Shown: piece by piece, positions 40,444 to 51,915 of the stretch
Position numbering within the stretch: position 1 is the first letter of the stretch
Layout: every line of letters begins with the position of its first letter
Assembly: GCA_018136815.1 (NCBI GenBank)
Contig: CM030942.1
Location: forward strand, 3,325,396-3,389,395
DNA from: Isochrysis galbana
Lineage: Eukaryota > Haptophyta > Isochrysidales > Isochrysidaceae
Direction: 5' to 3'
Length of the DNA: 64,000 nucleotides
The notes under the pieces: model-generated
The model's database searches: none
What the model was told of the DNA's origin: nothing
What the model saw: the letters and a program-made list of their open reading frames with translations, nothing else
Translations under genes and position numbers: made by a program

Positions 40444-41828
40444 TATCCGCCAGCCAGCCCAAAGCCAAGCCAACCAGCCTGCCCAAAGCCAAGCCAAGCC
40501 TGCCCAAAGCCAACCAGCCAGCCCAAAGCCAAGCCAACCAGCCTGCCCAAAGCCAAGCCAAGCCAGCCAGCCCGCAAGCCAGCCGCCAAGCAAGCCAGCC
40601 AGCCCAAAGCCAAGCCAACCAGCCTGCCCAAAGCCAAGCCAAGCCTGCCAAAGCCAACCAGCCAGCCCAAAGCCAAGCCACCCGAGCTCTCCAACCCCAC
40701 CCGAGCTCTCCAACCCCACCCGAGCTCCAACCCCACCCGAGCTCTGACTCCCAAAAGATCCCAAAAGCTCCAACCCTCCTCCGACCTTCGCCCCAACCGA
40801 GCTTCCAACCACCCAACCCCACCACCCAACCCCACCCACCCCAAACCACCCGAGCTCCAACCCCACCCAAGCCACCCCAAACCACCCGAGCTCCAACCCC
40901 ACCCGAGCTCCTAACCCCACCCGAGCTCTCCAACCCCACCCGAGCTCCAACCCCACCCGAGCTCCGACTCCCCAAAAGATCCCAAAAGCTCCAACCCTCC
41001 TCCGACCAACACCTTCGCCCCAACCGAGCTTCCAACCACCCAACCCCACCACCCAAGCTCCAACCCCACCCAAGCCACACCAAACCACCCGAGCTCCAAC
41101 CCCACCCAAGCCACCCCAAACTACCCGAGCTCCAACCCCCTCCTAACTCCACCCGAGCTCTCCAACCCCACCCGAGCTCCAACCCCACCAAGCTCCGACT
41201 CCCAAAAGATCCCAAAAGCTCCAACCCTCCTCCGACCAACACCTTCGCCCCAACCGAGCTTCCAACCACCCAACCCCACCACCCAAGCTCCAACCCCACC
41301 CAAGCCACACCAAACCACCCGAGCTCCAACCCCACCCAAGCCACCCCAAACCACCCGAGCTCTCCAACCCCACCCGAGCTCCTAACCCCACCCGAGCTCT
41401 CCAACCCCACCCGAGCTCCAACCCCACCCAAGCTCCGACTCCCAAAAGCTCCAACTTCCCGACCTTCGCCCCAGCCAAGCTTCAACCCCCACCCAAGTTG
41501 CAACCCAAGCTCCAACTCCACCAACCCCACTCAAGCTCCAACTCATCGACCAACACCTTCGCCCCAGTTCCAACCCCAACCCCACTCAAGCTCCGACTCT
41601 CCAACCTCCGACCAACACCTTCGCCCCAGCCAACCACCCGAGCTCCGAGCTCCAACCCCACCCACCCAAGCTCCAACCCCACCCGAGCTCCAACCACACC
41701 CAAGCTCCGACTCCCAAAAGCTCCAACTCCCTCCTCCGACCCACACCTTCGCCCCAGCCAAGCTCCAACCCCCACCCAATCTCCAACCCAAGCTCTAACC
41801 CAAGCTCCGACTCCCAAAAGCTCCAACC
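40444..41828 (+). repeat. 1.4-kb minisatellite: CCCAAAGCCAAGCCAACCAG and CCCGAGCTCCAACCCCA units
   Basis: 40444-40680 is built of CCAGCCCAAAGCCAAGCCAA units (about 20-24 bp). 40681-41828 is built of CGAGCTCCAACCCCACC units (17-bp core) with higher-order blocks of about 240 bp marked by GACTCCCAAAAGATCCCAAA and CCTTCGCCCCAACCGAGCTTCC. The long open frames on both strands (Gly-Trp-Leu or Pro-Lys-Pro repeats) are produced by the satellite and are not genes. Confidence 0.95.
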
Positions 41829-42411
41829 GGGGAGTTGATCCATCCGAAGAGGTCCCCTCGTGAAAGTCACTTTGACACACACACATGATTGAGACGATGG
41901 GGCTCCTCTGCTACACGTCTAACTGCGCAAGTCTCTGCTACACGTCTAATTGCGCAAGCATCTGCGGAGACAACCTGGTCCAGAAGAAACCTTGCCGACG
42001 CTCCTCCCTCTGTCGGAGGTATGGCATCGAGCACATGGGTCGATTGCAAGCATTTTCCGCCCAATCAGTGTGACCCATTGCCGATGTCGAGGGTGGAGAA
42101 CCCCCAAACCTCGTCTGTGGAACACAATCTTGGGATTCAACCGGCATACATCCCCATCGATCCTCGAGTTCTGCCGCTCCGATCGCAGAGCGCGCACCGC
42201 GTAAATGCAGAATACAGGTTTCGTTACACGTCTATAGGGTGATGGAACGGGTTTGGTCCGTGTTCTTACATAACGTCAACGTGACCTTCTAGCGTGGGGG
42301 TTTCGCATCTTTTGTTCATACAACTTACGCGATACTGACAACACCCTCTGCACCAATGTAGTTACATCGTTCTTTAAATTTTTATCTATCATAATCGCAT
42401 TCAAATCATGT
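41829..42411. other. Intergenic; 27-bp tandem duplication at 41905-41958
   Basis: CTCTGCTACACGTCTAACTGCGCAAGT is repeated at once with one or two changes. The same CTACACGTCTA-like string reappears near 42225 (TTACACGTCTATAGG). The rest is unrecognised and becomes AT-rich after 42290. Confidence 0.6.
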
Positions 42412-42735
42412 TCATTTGGATTCTGAATGTTCTTCATCTGATGTTCTATCTAACCCCTCTTTCTCGGCAATTTGCGTGAGCTGGTCGTAATTAACATACC
42501 CTATATCGAAACGCCTGAATGATATGTATGCCCTTATGAACCTGCCGTATTGGTCATCATTAAGATTATTCACGAATTTTTCGTACAGCTCCTTCTCCTT
42601 GTTGTTATTCAGAGCTCGATCAATTTCGTACCGCCACGCCCCGTTGTCGGGTGCCTTGCTCGTAAGGATATTCTTGATATCGTTCGGATTTAGTACTGTT
42701 GAGTAATTTATGTCAACATCGCTAGTGCTGGACAT
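42412..42735 (-). CDS. AT-rich small acidic protein of unknown family
   Basis: 107 residues with ATG at 42735: MSSTSDVDINYSTVLNPNDI at the start, YEKFVNNLNDDQYGRFIRAY in the middle and a charged end (EEHSESK). Amphipathic helices rich in Asn, Asp and Glu; no signal or membrane segment. AT-rich codons differ strongly from neighbouring genes, suggesting a transferred, viral or transposon source. No introns or partner genes seen. Confidence 0.5.
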   Translation of the reverse strand: MSSTSDVDINYSTVLNPNDIKNILTSKAPDNGAWRYEIDRALNNNKEKELYEKFVNNLNDDQYGRFIRAYISFRRFDIGYVNYDQLTQIAEKEGLDRTSDEEHSESK

Positions 42736-42776
42736 GTATGATAGTATCGTATAATATTATCGTACATATTTTTGTG

Positions 42777-43740
42777 TCACGCACCAACTCGAGCGGGATG
42801 CATCAGTCCTCTTGCCAAACGAGTGGGTTGGATAGCGCTACCCTCATGATCCCCACGATCCTCCGCGATTGAACGCTTTTCCATGCGGTGGGGGTGATGG
42901 CGATTGAACGCGTTCCACGTGTAGGCTGATGGTGATTGAACGCTTTTCCATGCGGTGGGGGTGATGGTGATTGAGCGCGTTCCACGTGTAGGCTGATGGT
43001 GATTGAACGCTTTTCCATGCGGTGGGTGATGGTGATTGAGCGCTTCTCGCCTGTTTATGTGAATGTATGCCGCAGAGAAGGGAGTTTCTATGCGCACGCA
43101 CGGTGTCTCAACGGGGGGCGCTGGTTCGTCAATCCCTAAGAGCACGTGGTAGATTTGTATATGGACATTCGATAGCTCAATTCGACTGATGTCCCACAAT
43201 TGACGGAACGACACCTCCCGGCCTGACCACACCAAGGAGCCACCTCCCGCCTCGGCTCCGGGCGATCTACCGCCGCTCAACGCTCCGCTGCCGCAGCGCA
43301 GCCGCAAGTGCGACCCTCCAGCCCACAAGGTTGGTCACCCCGAGGGCATAGAGTGGGGCATTGAAACCTGGCGTAATGCTAAGGTGGATTTTGATCCCAT
43401 GGCCCGCTATTGCACCCACTCGGGCCTTCTTGCCCCTGACGACCTCCGTGCGCTCAACTGGAACGACGTACAGCTCTTGCACGTCGCCACGCTCGGCATC
43501 CGTGCCGTTTGCAGGGGCCTCGTCGCTGGAGGGGGCTGAGGGGGGCGCGGGGGCGGGGGCGGATCGCGGATCCACGGGGAACTCGTTCAAGAACAACATC
43601 GGGGGCTGTGTGTGCGTCTGGGGGGCCGGGGGGGGGGGGGGGGCGCGACACGACGGCGAGAGTGCCTGTACTGGTGTCTTCACGTCCTTACAGCGTGGAC
43701 ACCCCTCGCTCTTTCCTTTACGTAACCGCGTGGTTTTCAT
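42777..43740 (-). CDS. Candidate gene in two frames; C-terminal part contains 67-bp tandem repeats
   Basis: Frame 1 starts at ATG 43740 (MKTTRLRKGKSEGCPRCKDV), has a Pro-rich linker, then PMLFLNEFPVDPRSAP, DVQELYVVPVERTEVVRGKK and GITPGFNAPLYALGV-like sequence ending at 43267. Frame 2 (43270-42777) holds SLVWSGREVSFRQLWDISRI, VHIQIYHVLLGIDEPAPPVE and then His/Arg-rich repeats from a 67-bp tandem array (about 42865-43050). The two look like exons of one gene (or one frameshifted gene), but I could not find a splice pair that keeps phase. Function unknown. Confidence 0.35.
42865..43050 (+). repeat. 67-bp tandem repeat, almost three units
   Basis: GATTGAACGCTTTTCCATGC, GGTGGGGGTGATGG and TTCCACGTGTAGGCTGATGG recur in order. 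Confidence 0.9.
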
Positions 43741-44143
43741 AATAAAGCGAAAAGCACCCAAATAGATGATAGATGCTTCACTTTTACTTTTTAACCTTTT
43801 TAACCCATTTTCATCACAAGACCTGCCTAGATATTCCTATATTTAGGTAGTTGAGCCATAGCAGTGTGTCCGGGCAAGCCCCCTGTGCCATACCGGCGGC
43901 TCGTCGCCCGCGGGTGAAGCTGCCAAGAGAACAACAAAAAAACCGAGCGGAAGCACCTGTTTAGGTGCTCCGGCAGTAAGGAGTTAAAAAGTACACCCCA
44001 CGGGCACGGCACGGGGCCTCCCCCTCTCGCGCCCGACCCTCCCCTGGCCGTCCACGCGGCGAAAACAAAAAAGGGGGGGGGGGGGGGGGGGGGGGGGGAA
44101 GGGGGGAGGGGGGGGGGGGGGGGCTCCGGCCGACGCGGTCACG
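43741..44143. promoter_or_regulatory. RNA polymerase I subunit gene 5' flank with 51-bp G tract (44073-44123)
   Basis: AT-rich DNA at 43741-43860, then GC-rich; 44073-44123 is almost pure G, broken only by three A, and ends about 20 nt before the ATG at 44144. The tract must lie in the promoter or 5' UTR and could form G-quadruplexes. No TATA box can be claimed. Confidence 0.5.
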
Positions 44144-47100
44144 ATGGTGGAGCGCGAGTCCGCGTGGTCCTCGCTCTCGGGCGTCTCTGCGCTGCTCTTC
44201 GAGGCGAAGGCGGTCTCCTTCTCGTTTTACAGAGAAGAGGAGGTCAGGCGCCTCTCCGCCGTCCGGATCACCTCCTCGCTCCAGCGCGATGTGATGAACA
44301 GACCGCTGCCCGGTGGGCTCTACGACGCTCGCATGGGGCCAACCGACCACTACGAGTCGTGCGTCACGTGCGGGCTAGACTACGCGCTTTGCCCAGGGCA
44401 CTTCGGGCACATTGAGCTCCCGCTTCCCGCATATTCTCACATTCTCCTCCCGCTGCTGCACGGGCTGCTCCGTGCTGCTTGCCGCGAGTGCCACCATTTC
44501 CGAGCACCGCGCGTCCGCCTCGAGCCCTTTGCTGCAGCTCTGAACCTTATCGATGCGGGATTGCTCACCGACGCAGTGGCTATCCTTGAAAATTCACAGT
44601 GTGTGCAAGGTAAGCTTTGCGACTCGAGGCCGGCCTTCAACGAGCCTTTGAAGCTCCAACTCACAAACAGCGTTCCTATCACTCTACAGGGAACTCGAAG
44701 CTGGGCAACAACGAAGTGGGCACAGACGGCGGTAATGAACTTGGCTACCTGTCCGGCATCTCCGCGGAGGGTCGCCGTGTCTTGTACCGGCGCGAGCAAG
44801 CTGCTGCTCGCGCTACGAAACAGCCTGGCTCGCAGGGTTCAACTCAGAGGCATTCGTTGCTTAACAAGGGCTGTAGCTCACCGCACCTAGTGGCGCTGCG
44901 CAAGAAAGTGTATGCTGCCTTTGCGAAAGCTCTGCGCCCAGGCTCGCAGCGCTGCACCCGATGTGGCAAGAATTCTGGAGCGCTGAAAGTGCATGGAGGC
45001 AAGTTATTTGTATCCGCTCTGTCTCAGCGCGCACTCGCCGCTAATGCTGTCCTCGACGACCGCATTCATTCTGCAGCGAATGTTGTGGCGCCCGCACCCC
45101 GCCGTGGCCGTTCTGCCGTCAGGACTCAAACTCGTAATGCTTCTTCAGTGGCGTCTCGCGCCACTCCAGCCCCATCGGCTCAGGACGGGGAGAGCGATGG
45201 GTCTGAGAGTGATGAGGCAGAAGAAGTCGTAGCGGCGGACGGGGAGGACTTGGAGGAAGTAGAGGAAGTAGAGGCCGCGCGCTCGACTGCAGCAGTTGGG
45301 AAGACGATGTTCCTCAATCCTTGGCATGCGAGACAAGAGCTCGAGGATTTGTGGAAAACAGAGGGCGACCTGCTGCGCCGTCTGTATCCATCCTTGAGCC
45401 CTGACGTGTTCTTCCAGGAGGTCGTAATTGTCCCGCCGAACCGTTTCAGGCCGCCTGCCAAGGTTGGCGATCAGCTTTTTGATCACTCACAGAACGTGTG
45501 GCTCACCAAGATTCTTACCGCCATGGACACGTTGCATCGCATCAAGACCCAATGGGATGAGCAAAGCAGCGAGAGTGCAGATAAGAGCACACTCGTCTCG
45601 CCTTCCGATTCCATGCAGCTGCTATCGACGCGCGTGATCCCCCCGATGACTGACAAGAGGATGATGGAGCGGTACATGGCAGCATGGGATGAGATATGCT
45701 CGGGGGTTGCGTGCATCGTCGATTCTTCCAGGGACGATGCAGCCCAGGGTGGAAGCGCTCAGGTACCGGCTGGTGTCAAGCAAATGTTGGAGCGCAAAGC
45801 GGGGCTGTTCCGCTCGCACATGATGGGCAAACGAGTCAACTTTTGCTGCCGATCGGTGATCTCTCCAGACGTCAATCTTGGCACACATGAGATCGGCGTG
45901 CCGCTCCATTTCGCCATGGAGCTCACCTTTCCGGAGCCTGTGACTCCTTGGAACGTCAAAGAACTGCGTCGTGCCGTGGTGAATGGCCCAGGGCAACACC
46001 CGGGTGCCAATTTCGTGCAGGACGTCAATGGTGAAATGATCGATCTATCGCGACGTTCGAGGCCCCAGCGCGTCGCAATTGCAGCTAGGCTCCTCGCAGA
46101 TGGCGACGTTGGTGGTACGGGAAACTCTGAAGCTTTACTCGGATCGACCCTGGGCGACCTTGCGCCTCTTTCCTCTCGCCAAGAGGGGGAGCTGTTATCA
46201 AAAGGTTTAAAGCTCTCGGCCGTCGGGACTACCACGGTGGTTGGTTCCGCCCTCGATGGCGTAGGGGCGACAGCGCCACCAACAGCGGGAACAGGTCGCT
46301 CCAACGTGTCTAGTAGCTGCAAGAAAGTGTGGCGTCATCTCATATCCGGTGATGTGATGCTCGTCAACCGGCAGCCGACACTACACAAGCCGGGCATTAT
46401 GGCTCATGTCGCACGTGTGCTTCGACGCGAGAAGGTGATCCGAATGCATTACGCAAATTGTAACACCTACAACGCCGACTTCGACGGTGACGAAATGAAT
46501 TTGCATCTCTGTCAATCGCACCTTGCACGCTCCGAGGCGTACCACATCGCTGCCACAGACCACCAGTACATTGTGCCTACGAATGGACGGCCCTTGCGGG
46601 GGCTCATCCAGGACCATGTTGTTATGGGCGTGTTGCTGACGAAGCGGGATACATTCTTGACCAAGTCTATTTACATGCAATTGCTGTTTTTAGCGGGCAT
46701 AGACGTCACCGTTGCTGGCGGACTCCTCGCCACGATGGTTCCGACTATCCTCAAGCCCGAGGCTCTTTGGACGGGCAAACAAGTCATGTCCACGCTTCTC
46801 CGCCACCTCGGCGCGTCAGAGCTCAACTGTACGTTCAATGCAAAGACGGCGGGCCGCACGTGGGCTCGACCCGGGTGCAGTGGCTTCGATGGCGGAGGGG
46901 AGCCAGAAGAGGCGACCGTTGAGGTAGTTGGCGGAGAGCTCCTTTGTGGAGTCCTGGACAAGGCTGCCTTTGGCGCGACGGAATTCGGCCTTGTGCATTC
47001 GGTGCATGAACTCCTCGGTGGGGAACGTGCCGGACAACTCCTCACGCAGTTGGGACGACTCTTCACGGGGTATCAGCAAATGGTCGGCTTCACGTGTGGA

Positions 47101-49839
47101 ATCGGCGACCTAATCCTCAATGCCCAAGCGGACGAAAAACGCAAGGCACTTCTCGGGACGGCCGACGCGAAGGGCATTGCCGCTGCAGAAACGTTCGGCA
47201 AGCTACCCTCAGGCTCGCTGTCTTCAGCAGCAACGGGGAACATTGCAGAACGAGCTCGCTTCCGTGCATTGTTGGCAGACAAGCTCACGGATGCGGATCG
47301 AGGCGAGGAAGCGGCTGCAGCACTCGACTCGGCGATGAAGCAAGCCTTGATGCCGCTTGCCTCTGACGTTGCCGCTGCATGCCTGCCGTCCGGCATGCTC
47401 AAGCCATTCCCGCTAAATCAATTCGCTCTGATGACGCAAACCGGTGCCAAGGGCTCTCAAGTGAACTTCTCGCAAATCGCAGTGATGCTCGGGCAGCAGG
47501 AGCTGGAAGGGAGACGAGTGCCCCTGAGTCCGTCTGGTGCGACTGCGCCTTGTTTCGCGCCCTACGAGCTTTCTTCGCGTGCGGGAGGCTACATCACCGA
47601 CCGATTCCTGACGGGCGTCCGTCCGCCTGAGTTCTATTTCCACTGCATGGCGGGCCGAGAGGGTCTCGTCGACACCGCTGTCAAGACGTCTCGCTCAGGC
47701 TACCTGCAACGCTGTCTCATCAAGCATCTCGAACCCCTTCAGGTCGCATACGACCATACTGTGCGAAACGTTGTAGACGGCTCAGTCGTCTCGTTCCTCG
47801 CTGGAGAGGACGGCCTCGATCCTACCAGGGTGGCCTTTATCGACAATCCTAGCTTTCTCGCTGCAAACGCCCATGCTTTACGGCGCAAATGGGCGCCACG
47901 CGTGATTCCACATGCACTCGGTGATCGCCTCGACGCGAAGGCTGCTCACAAGCGGCATGAAGCAAGACTCAAAATGCCTCCGAACGAGCGGCCGCTCATC
48001 TTAGCCGATGCCCTTCCATCCTATCGCCTCGGCAACACTTCTCTCAAATTTGAGGAGAAGATGGAGAGCGCTCTTTCTCAAGCTCAGGCTGATCCGACCA
48101 AGTACGTGTCGGCCGGCCGGCCTGCTCCTCAAGCGAAATTGTGGCGTGAAGTAGCCTGGCACAAGTACATGGACAGCCTCTCGCCGCCTGGAGAGGCAGT
48201 CGGACTCCTCGCCGCTCAATCAGTGGGTGAACCGTCCACGCAGATGACGCTTAACACGTTTCACTTGGCCGGCACTGGCCTAGCGAATGTCACCCTAGGT
48301 ATTCCCCGCCTGCGCGAGGTCATCATGGTCGCCTCGCGCAAACCTTCTACCCCACTCATGACTCTATCACTGCTACCTCATATTACCGGGGACGAGGCCG
48401 ATGAAGCGGCGCAGAAGCTTCGATCTCGGCTTGAGCGAGTCACCTTGCGGGAGATTCTCAAGTCTGTGACCGCACAAGAACGGCTACGACCGGATCCGGC
48501 TGCCGCGGTAAGCGGCAACGAGGAGCCATTGCGCCGTTTCGTGAGGCTCACTTTGCAGCTCGATCTCACCGAGGCTGGCGTGCGCATGGCTGAGGTCTAT
48601 GGTCCATTTGCCACACAGCTGCTGCCCGTGCTCAAGCGCGTGTTGCAGAAGCAGGCCGGCAGCGCTGGACGGGGCGGGCGCGCTCGGTCAGTCGTCACAC
48701 AACAACGAGCACGGCGGGACGAAGCGGAGCGCGACGATTTTGTGGGCGGTGAGAACGACGGCGAGGCGGGTGAGATCGCCGAGGAGGGTCTCAATGGCGC
48801 CGAAGAGGTGGGGGACGCGGGCGCGAACGTCCCAGCTGACGAGGATGCGGACGATGCTCGTGCTGCGGCGCGATTGGCGCGGCGTGACGAGGCCGACTAT
48901 GAGGAGGGCGATGGAGACGAGGACTCGTCGTCTACGGCCGAAGAAGAAGCCGAGGAGGAGGGCGAGGAGGCGATGGACACTGATACGAAAACTGCCAATC
49001 CGAGTGACCGCGAGCTGGCGGCAGCCCTCCAGGCCTTCAACTCGCGGCTGGAATCTCTTTGTCGCCCCAGTGGTGGCTTGGTTGCAGCAGGAGTGGATAT
49101 CGATCGCTCAAGGCTCTGGATTGACTGTGCGATGCCTGTGCGACGCGCCCGAGTACAGCTAGTTCCCATGATCGAAGATCTTTCACCCAAGGTTGTGTTG
49201 CGCCAGACTGAAGGTATTGCGTCGGCGGTGGTGCTGCCCCCACCGAAAGACAAGACGACGCCGGTGGTGCAAACGGCAGGCGTGAATTTTGCTGCAATCG
49301 CGGCGTCGCCAAAGGTCGCGGCGCTCGTTGATCTAAGAACGGTACACGCTCCGCCGCATCGCTTCCGCCCGTCCTACCCCATATTGCCCGACCTCTGCCA
49401 GAGTCTTCATGAACTCGCCGCTGCTTTGAATTGCTATGAACAAACGGTCCTATTCCACCCTTGTCCGCAGGTCATCTCCAACGATATTTACGCAGTACTC
49501 TGCACCTACGGAGTCGAGGCTGCTCGCGCGACCATTGTGTCGGAAATCAAGTCGGTGTTCGGCGTGTACGGTATCAAGGTCGACCCCCGCCATCTCTCTC
49601 TCATTGCCGACTACATGACCCATGAGGGAGGCTATGCTGCGCTCAATCGATCTGGCATCGAGACATGCGTCTCACCTCTGCTGAAGATGACGTTTGAGAC
49701 CACGACACATTTCCTAACGCAGGCTGCCACCTACGGAGACAAAGACCCCTTGACTTCTCCGTCTGCAGCAATTGTCCTTGGTAGACCAGTCTCGTGTGGG
49801 ACTGGTGCTTTCGAGCTTCGTGCAAACCTCGGCTTGTGA
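44144..49839 (+). CDS. RPA1: RNA polymerase I largest subunit (A190/RPA1), two exons (44144-44609, 44690-49839)
   Basis: About 1871 residues; catalytic subunit that makes pre-rRNA in the nucleolus. N-terminus: LSAVRITSSLQRDVMNRPLP, GGLYDARMGPTDHYESCVTC and CPGHFGHIELPLPAYSHILL (clamp zinc site). The 80-bp intron (GTAAGC...CTACAG) splits a Gly codon. KRVNFCCRSVISPDVNLGTH and VNRQPTLHKPGIMAH lead to the active centre NADFDGDEMNLHLCQS (about 750-765), whose three Asp bind Mg. PPGEAVGLLAAQSVGEPSTQ begins the trigger-loop region. A long acidic insert (about 1500-1595, EEAEEEGEEAMDTDT) is the Pol I jaw/expander type. LKMTFETTTHFLTQAATYGD and GTGAFELRANLGL match the Pol I end; there is no Pol II heptad tail. 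An insert near 200-240 (SDEAEEVVAADGEDLEEVEE) is also acidic. Confidence 0.97.
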
Positions 49840-50036
49840 ATCTGTTGAGTCACAGGGTCGGGTCGATGCATCCTCAATTATCCCTTGAAAATGTGTCATG
49901 ATGGATGAGAAGTTCACGGCACTTGTCGGCGGCATGCGCCTTCGCCCTTGGACCATGGAATCGTCGTAGATCGGCTTTCGTGAGCCCGTGTCGGTTATTG
50001 CTATGTCCTTGCCAATAGTGGCTAGCCTCCTACTTC
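49840..50036. other. 3' flank of RPA1, insertion target of the next element
   Basis: No coding sequence; ends with GCCACCTGTCTAATCTA, the duplicated target. Confidence 0.6.
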
Positions 50037-50949
50037 GCCACCTGTCTAATCTAAAATAAAATAATTAATGTTATATCCTAGCCAACCCCACTAGCTAATT
50101 GGACAACTTTTCCGTCCCGGAATCCCGCCATGCCTGACGAGCCAGGTGTCCGAGTGCTACCGGGGGGAGGGGGCACTGCCCCCTCCCCTCGATATTCGTC
50201 CTCCCCCCAGTGCACGCACCGACCCCGCGCACCCCAGCACGTCCTCTCCTCGATCCTCGAGTCCACGCTGGGGGAAAACCCCTTTCGGGTAAAAACAACG
50301 CGGGGGGGGGGGGGGGGGGCACTCGTGAATAGGAGCCCAGAAACGCTAATCTCTACTCGCCTAAGCGAGTGGCCGCGGCGAGCCGCGGCCCTTCCCTCCT
50401 GGCTCTGGCGCCCCCGTCTTCTCTTACCCAAACGGGGCGAGAAGACACGTAAACGCCGGAGGGGAGAGCTGCCACTCCCCCCTCCCCTCCCTCTTCCCTC
50501 TTCCTCCTCTGTTCCCTGCGGCTCTGGCCATGGCGCGCGCCTGCGGCCCCTCTTCAGGTCCCCAGGAGGCCAGCAGGGGCCTGGGAGCGCAGCTCAGGGG
50601 GCAGGTGAGGCTGGGGCATGGCCCTGGCCCCTCCTGCCTCTCCATCGCTGACTCTCGAGCCCCGCCAGTCGACTGGAGCTGGCTGGGGGGTCCCGATCAG
50701 GGGGGCCCAGGGGGAGGAGGGGTTGGTCAGAGGGATTGGCTGGCCACGACGGGCCAGGGCGGGCGAGTCAGGCGTGTCTATGGGGAGAGGAATGGGTCAG
50801 CAGAGCAGTGTGCTCCTGGCAAGCCATCAGGCATGCCAGGAGAGTGGGTGGTTCCTCCCCCATGGCGGGGGAGGAGTGGAGAGGGGGGGGGGCTCGTGCC
50901 CCGCCATGGGTGAACCAAGTATAAACTTAGTTGCCACCTGTCTAATCTA
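50037..50949 (-). mobile_element. Complete CAACTAAG-family element, minus orientation, with 17-bp target-site duplication
   Basis: GCCACCTGTCTAATCTA occurs at 50037-50053 and 50933-50949. Between them the element (50054-50932) reads, on the minus strand, from AACTAAGTTTATACTTGGTT to an AT-rich end (reverse of AAATAAAATAATTAATG). Family landmarks GGCATGCC, GGGTGGTTCCTCCCCCATGG and GGGGCTCGTGCC are present; the middle also has a G20 run. No protein coding. Long, variable target duplications point to target-primed retroposition. Confidence 0.85.
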
Positions 50950-51129
50950 GCCTGTAGCCGGACCTGTATCGTTGATTGGTCATACGTCAACACAGCGACA
51001 TTAAACACATTCCTAATACAAAAATAATATCCCTTCCTTTCCCCCTCATCCCGCCTTGCGGCACCTCCCCTTGCGTGCTACTTCTACTTAAGGCTTAGGG
51101 CGGCTCAACTAACAACTAATCGCTTATGA
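50950..51129. other. Short intergenic spacer with a weak CTTGCGGCACCT repeat fragment
   Basis: CCGCCTTGCGGCACCTCCCC at about 51051 resembles the 32-kb dispersed repeat. Confidence 0.4.
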
Positions 51130-51510
51130 TTGGTCGCCATGGAGGGGAGCCTCGTGCCCCCCCCCCCCAATCTCTCGACTCTCGACTCCCCTCATGGGGG
51201 GCGAGAACCATCCACCCCCCTGCGCTGCCTCTTGGCACGCAGGGGGGACTCACCCAGACTGCCCAGACTCTCCCAGAGAGCTGGACACAGACAGATCGCA
51301 CGCCTTGGCCCTAGCCCGCGTTGGCCTGCTTGTCGCTCTGACCAAGCCCTCCCCCCCCTGGACCGCCCTGGTTAGGAGCCCCCAGCCAGCACCAGTCGAC
51401 CTTCAGGGGCGCGAGAGCCAGCGAGGGAGAGGCAGGAGGGGCCAGGGCCAAGCCCCAGCCTCACCTGCACCTGCCCCCAGAGCAAGGCTAGGGATTGCCA
51501 GTAACTGCAG
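51130..51510 (+). repeat. Subfamily B element, plus copy
   Basis: GCCATGGAGGGGAGCCTCGT, GGCGAGAACCATCCACCCCC, CTGCCCAGACTCTCCCAGAG and CTGGACACAGACAGATCGCA match the reverse complement of 52830-53090. Related in layout to the CAACTAAG family (CCATGGGGG/GAACCACCC) but clearly a different subfamily. Confidence 0.6.
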
Positions 51511-51764
51511 GTTTTTGAGAGTGGCAGTTATTGTCATGAGGAGGACCAGTTAAGGTAATTGGTTGCCGGTCGTGGATCCAGTTAGTGGGGCAGTTAACTG
51601 GCATCCTTGACTATAAATTTAGTAGTTCCCTTTTATTATTGTTTGCTGTCGTACATATCTACATTGTCTATACCACCGTTGGCGGTCGGCGGTCGGTGAG
51701 TAGCCTACCCAGGAAGAGGCGGAAGCCGATACGCCGGTGGCGCCGAGAGTGTCGAGGATGAAGG
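51511..51764. other. Intergenic, no gene recognised
   Basis: AGGACCAGTTAAGGTAATTGG and GTTAGTGGGGCAGTTAACTGG short motifs; no coding content. Confidence 0.4.
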
Positions 51765-51915
51765 CCGCGGAGGAGGCGCGGGAGGCTCCCGCACGCCTCA
51801 CGGGGAAGGGCCGGGGGGTTGGGGGTGTAGATATTTTGCTGCGTGAAAGAAAATAGTGGGTCCACGGCCGCGTGTGCGTGTGCGGTGAGAATATCAAAAG
51901 GTTTAATTTATTTTG
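51765..51915 (+). repeat. Tail-end fragment of the CAACTAAG family
   Basis: GTGGGTCCACGGCCGCG, GGTGAGAATATCAAAAGGTTTA and a T-rich end parallel 57500-57589 of the complete copy. Confidence 0.6.

Noticed and set aside
40325-41530. 401-codon minus-strand frame rich in Gly, Trp, Leu
   Set aside because: Entirely produced by the minisatellite; no start context, no non-repetitive part.
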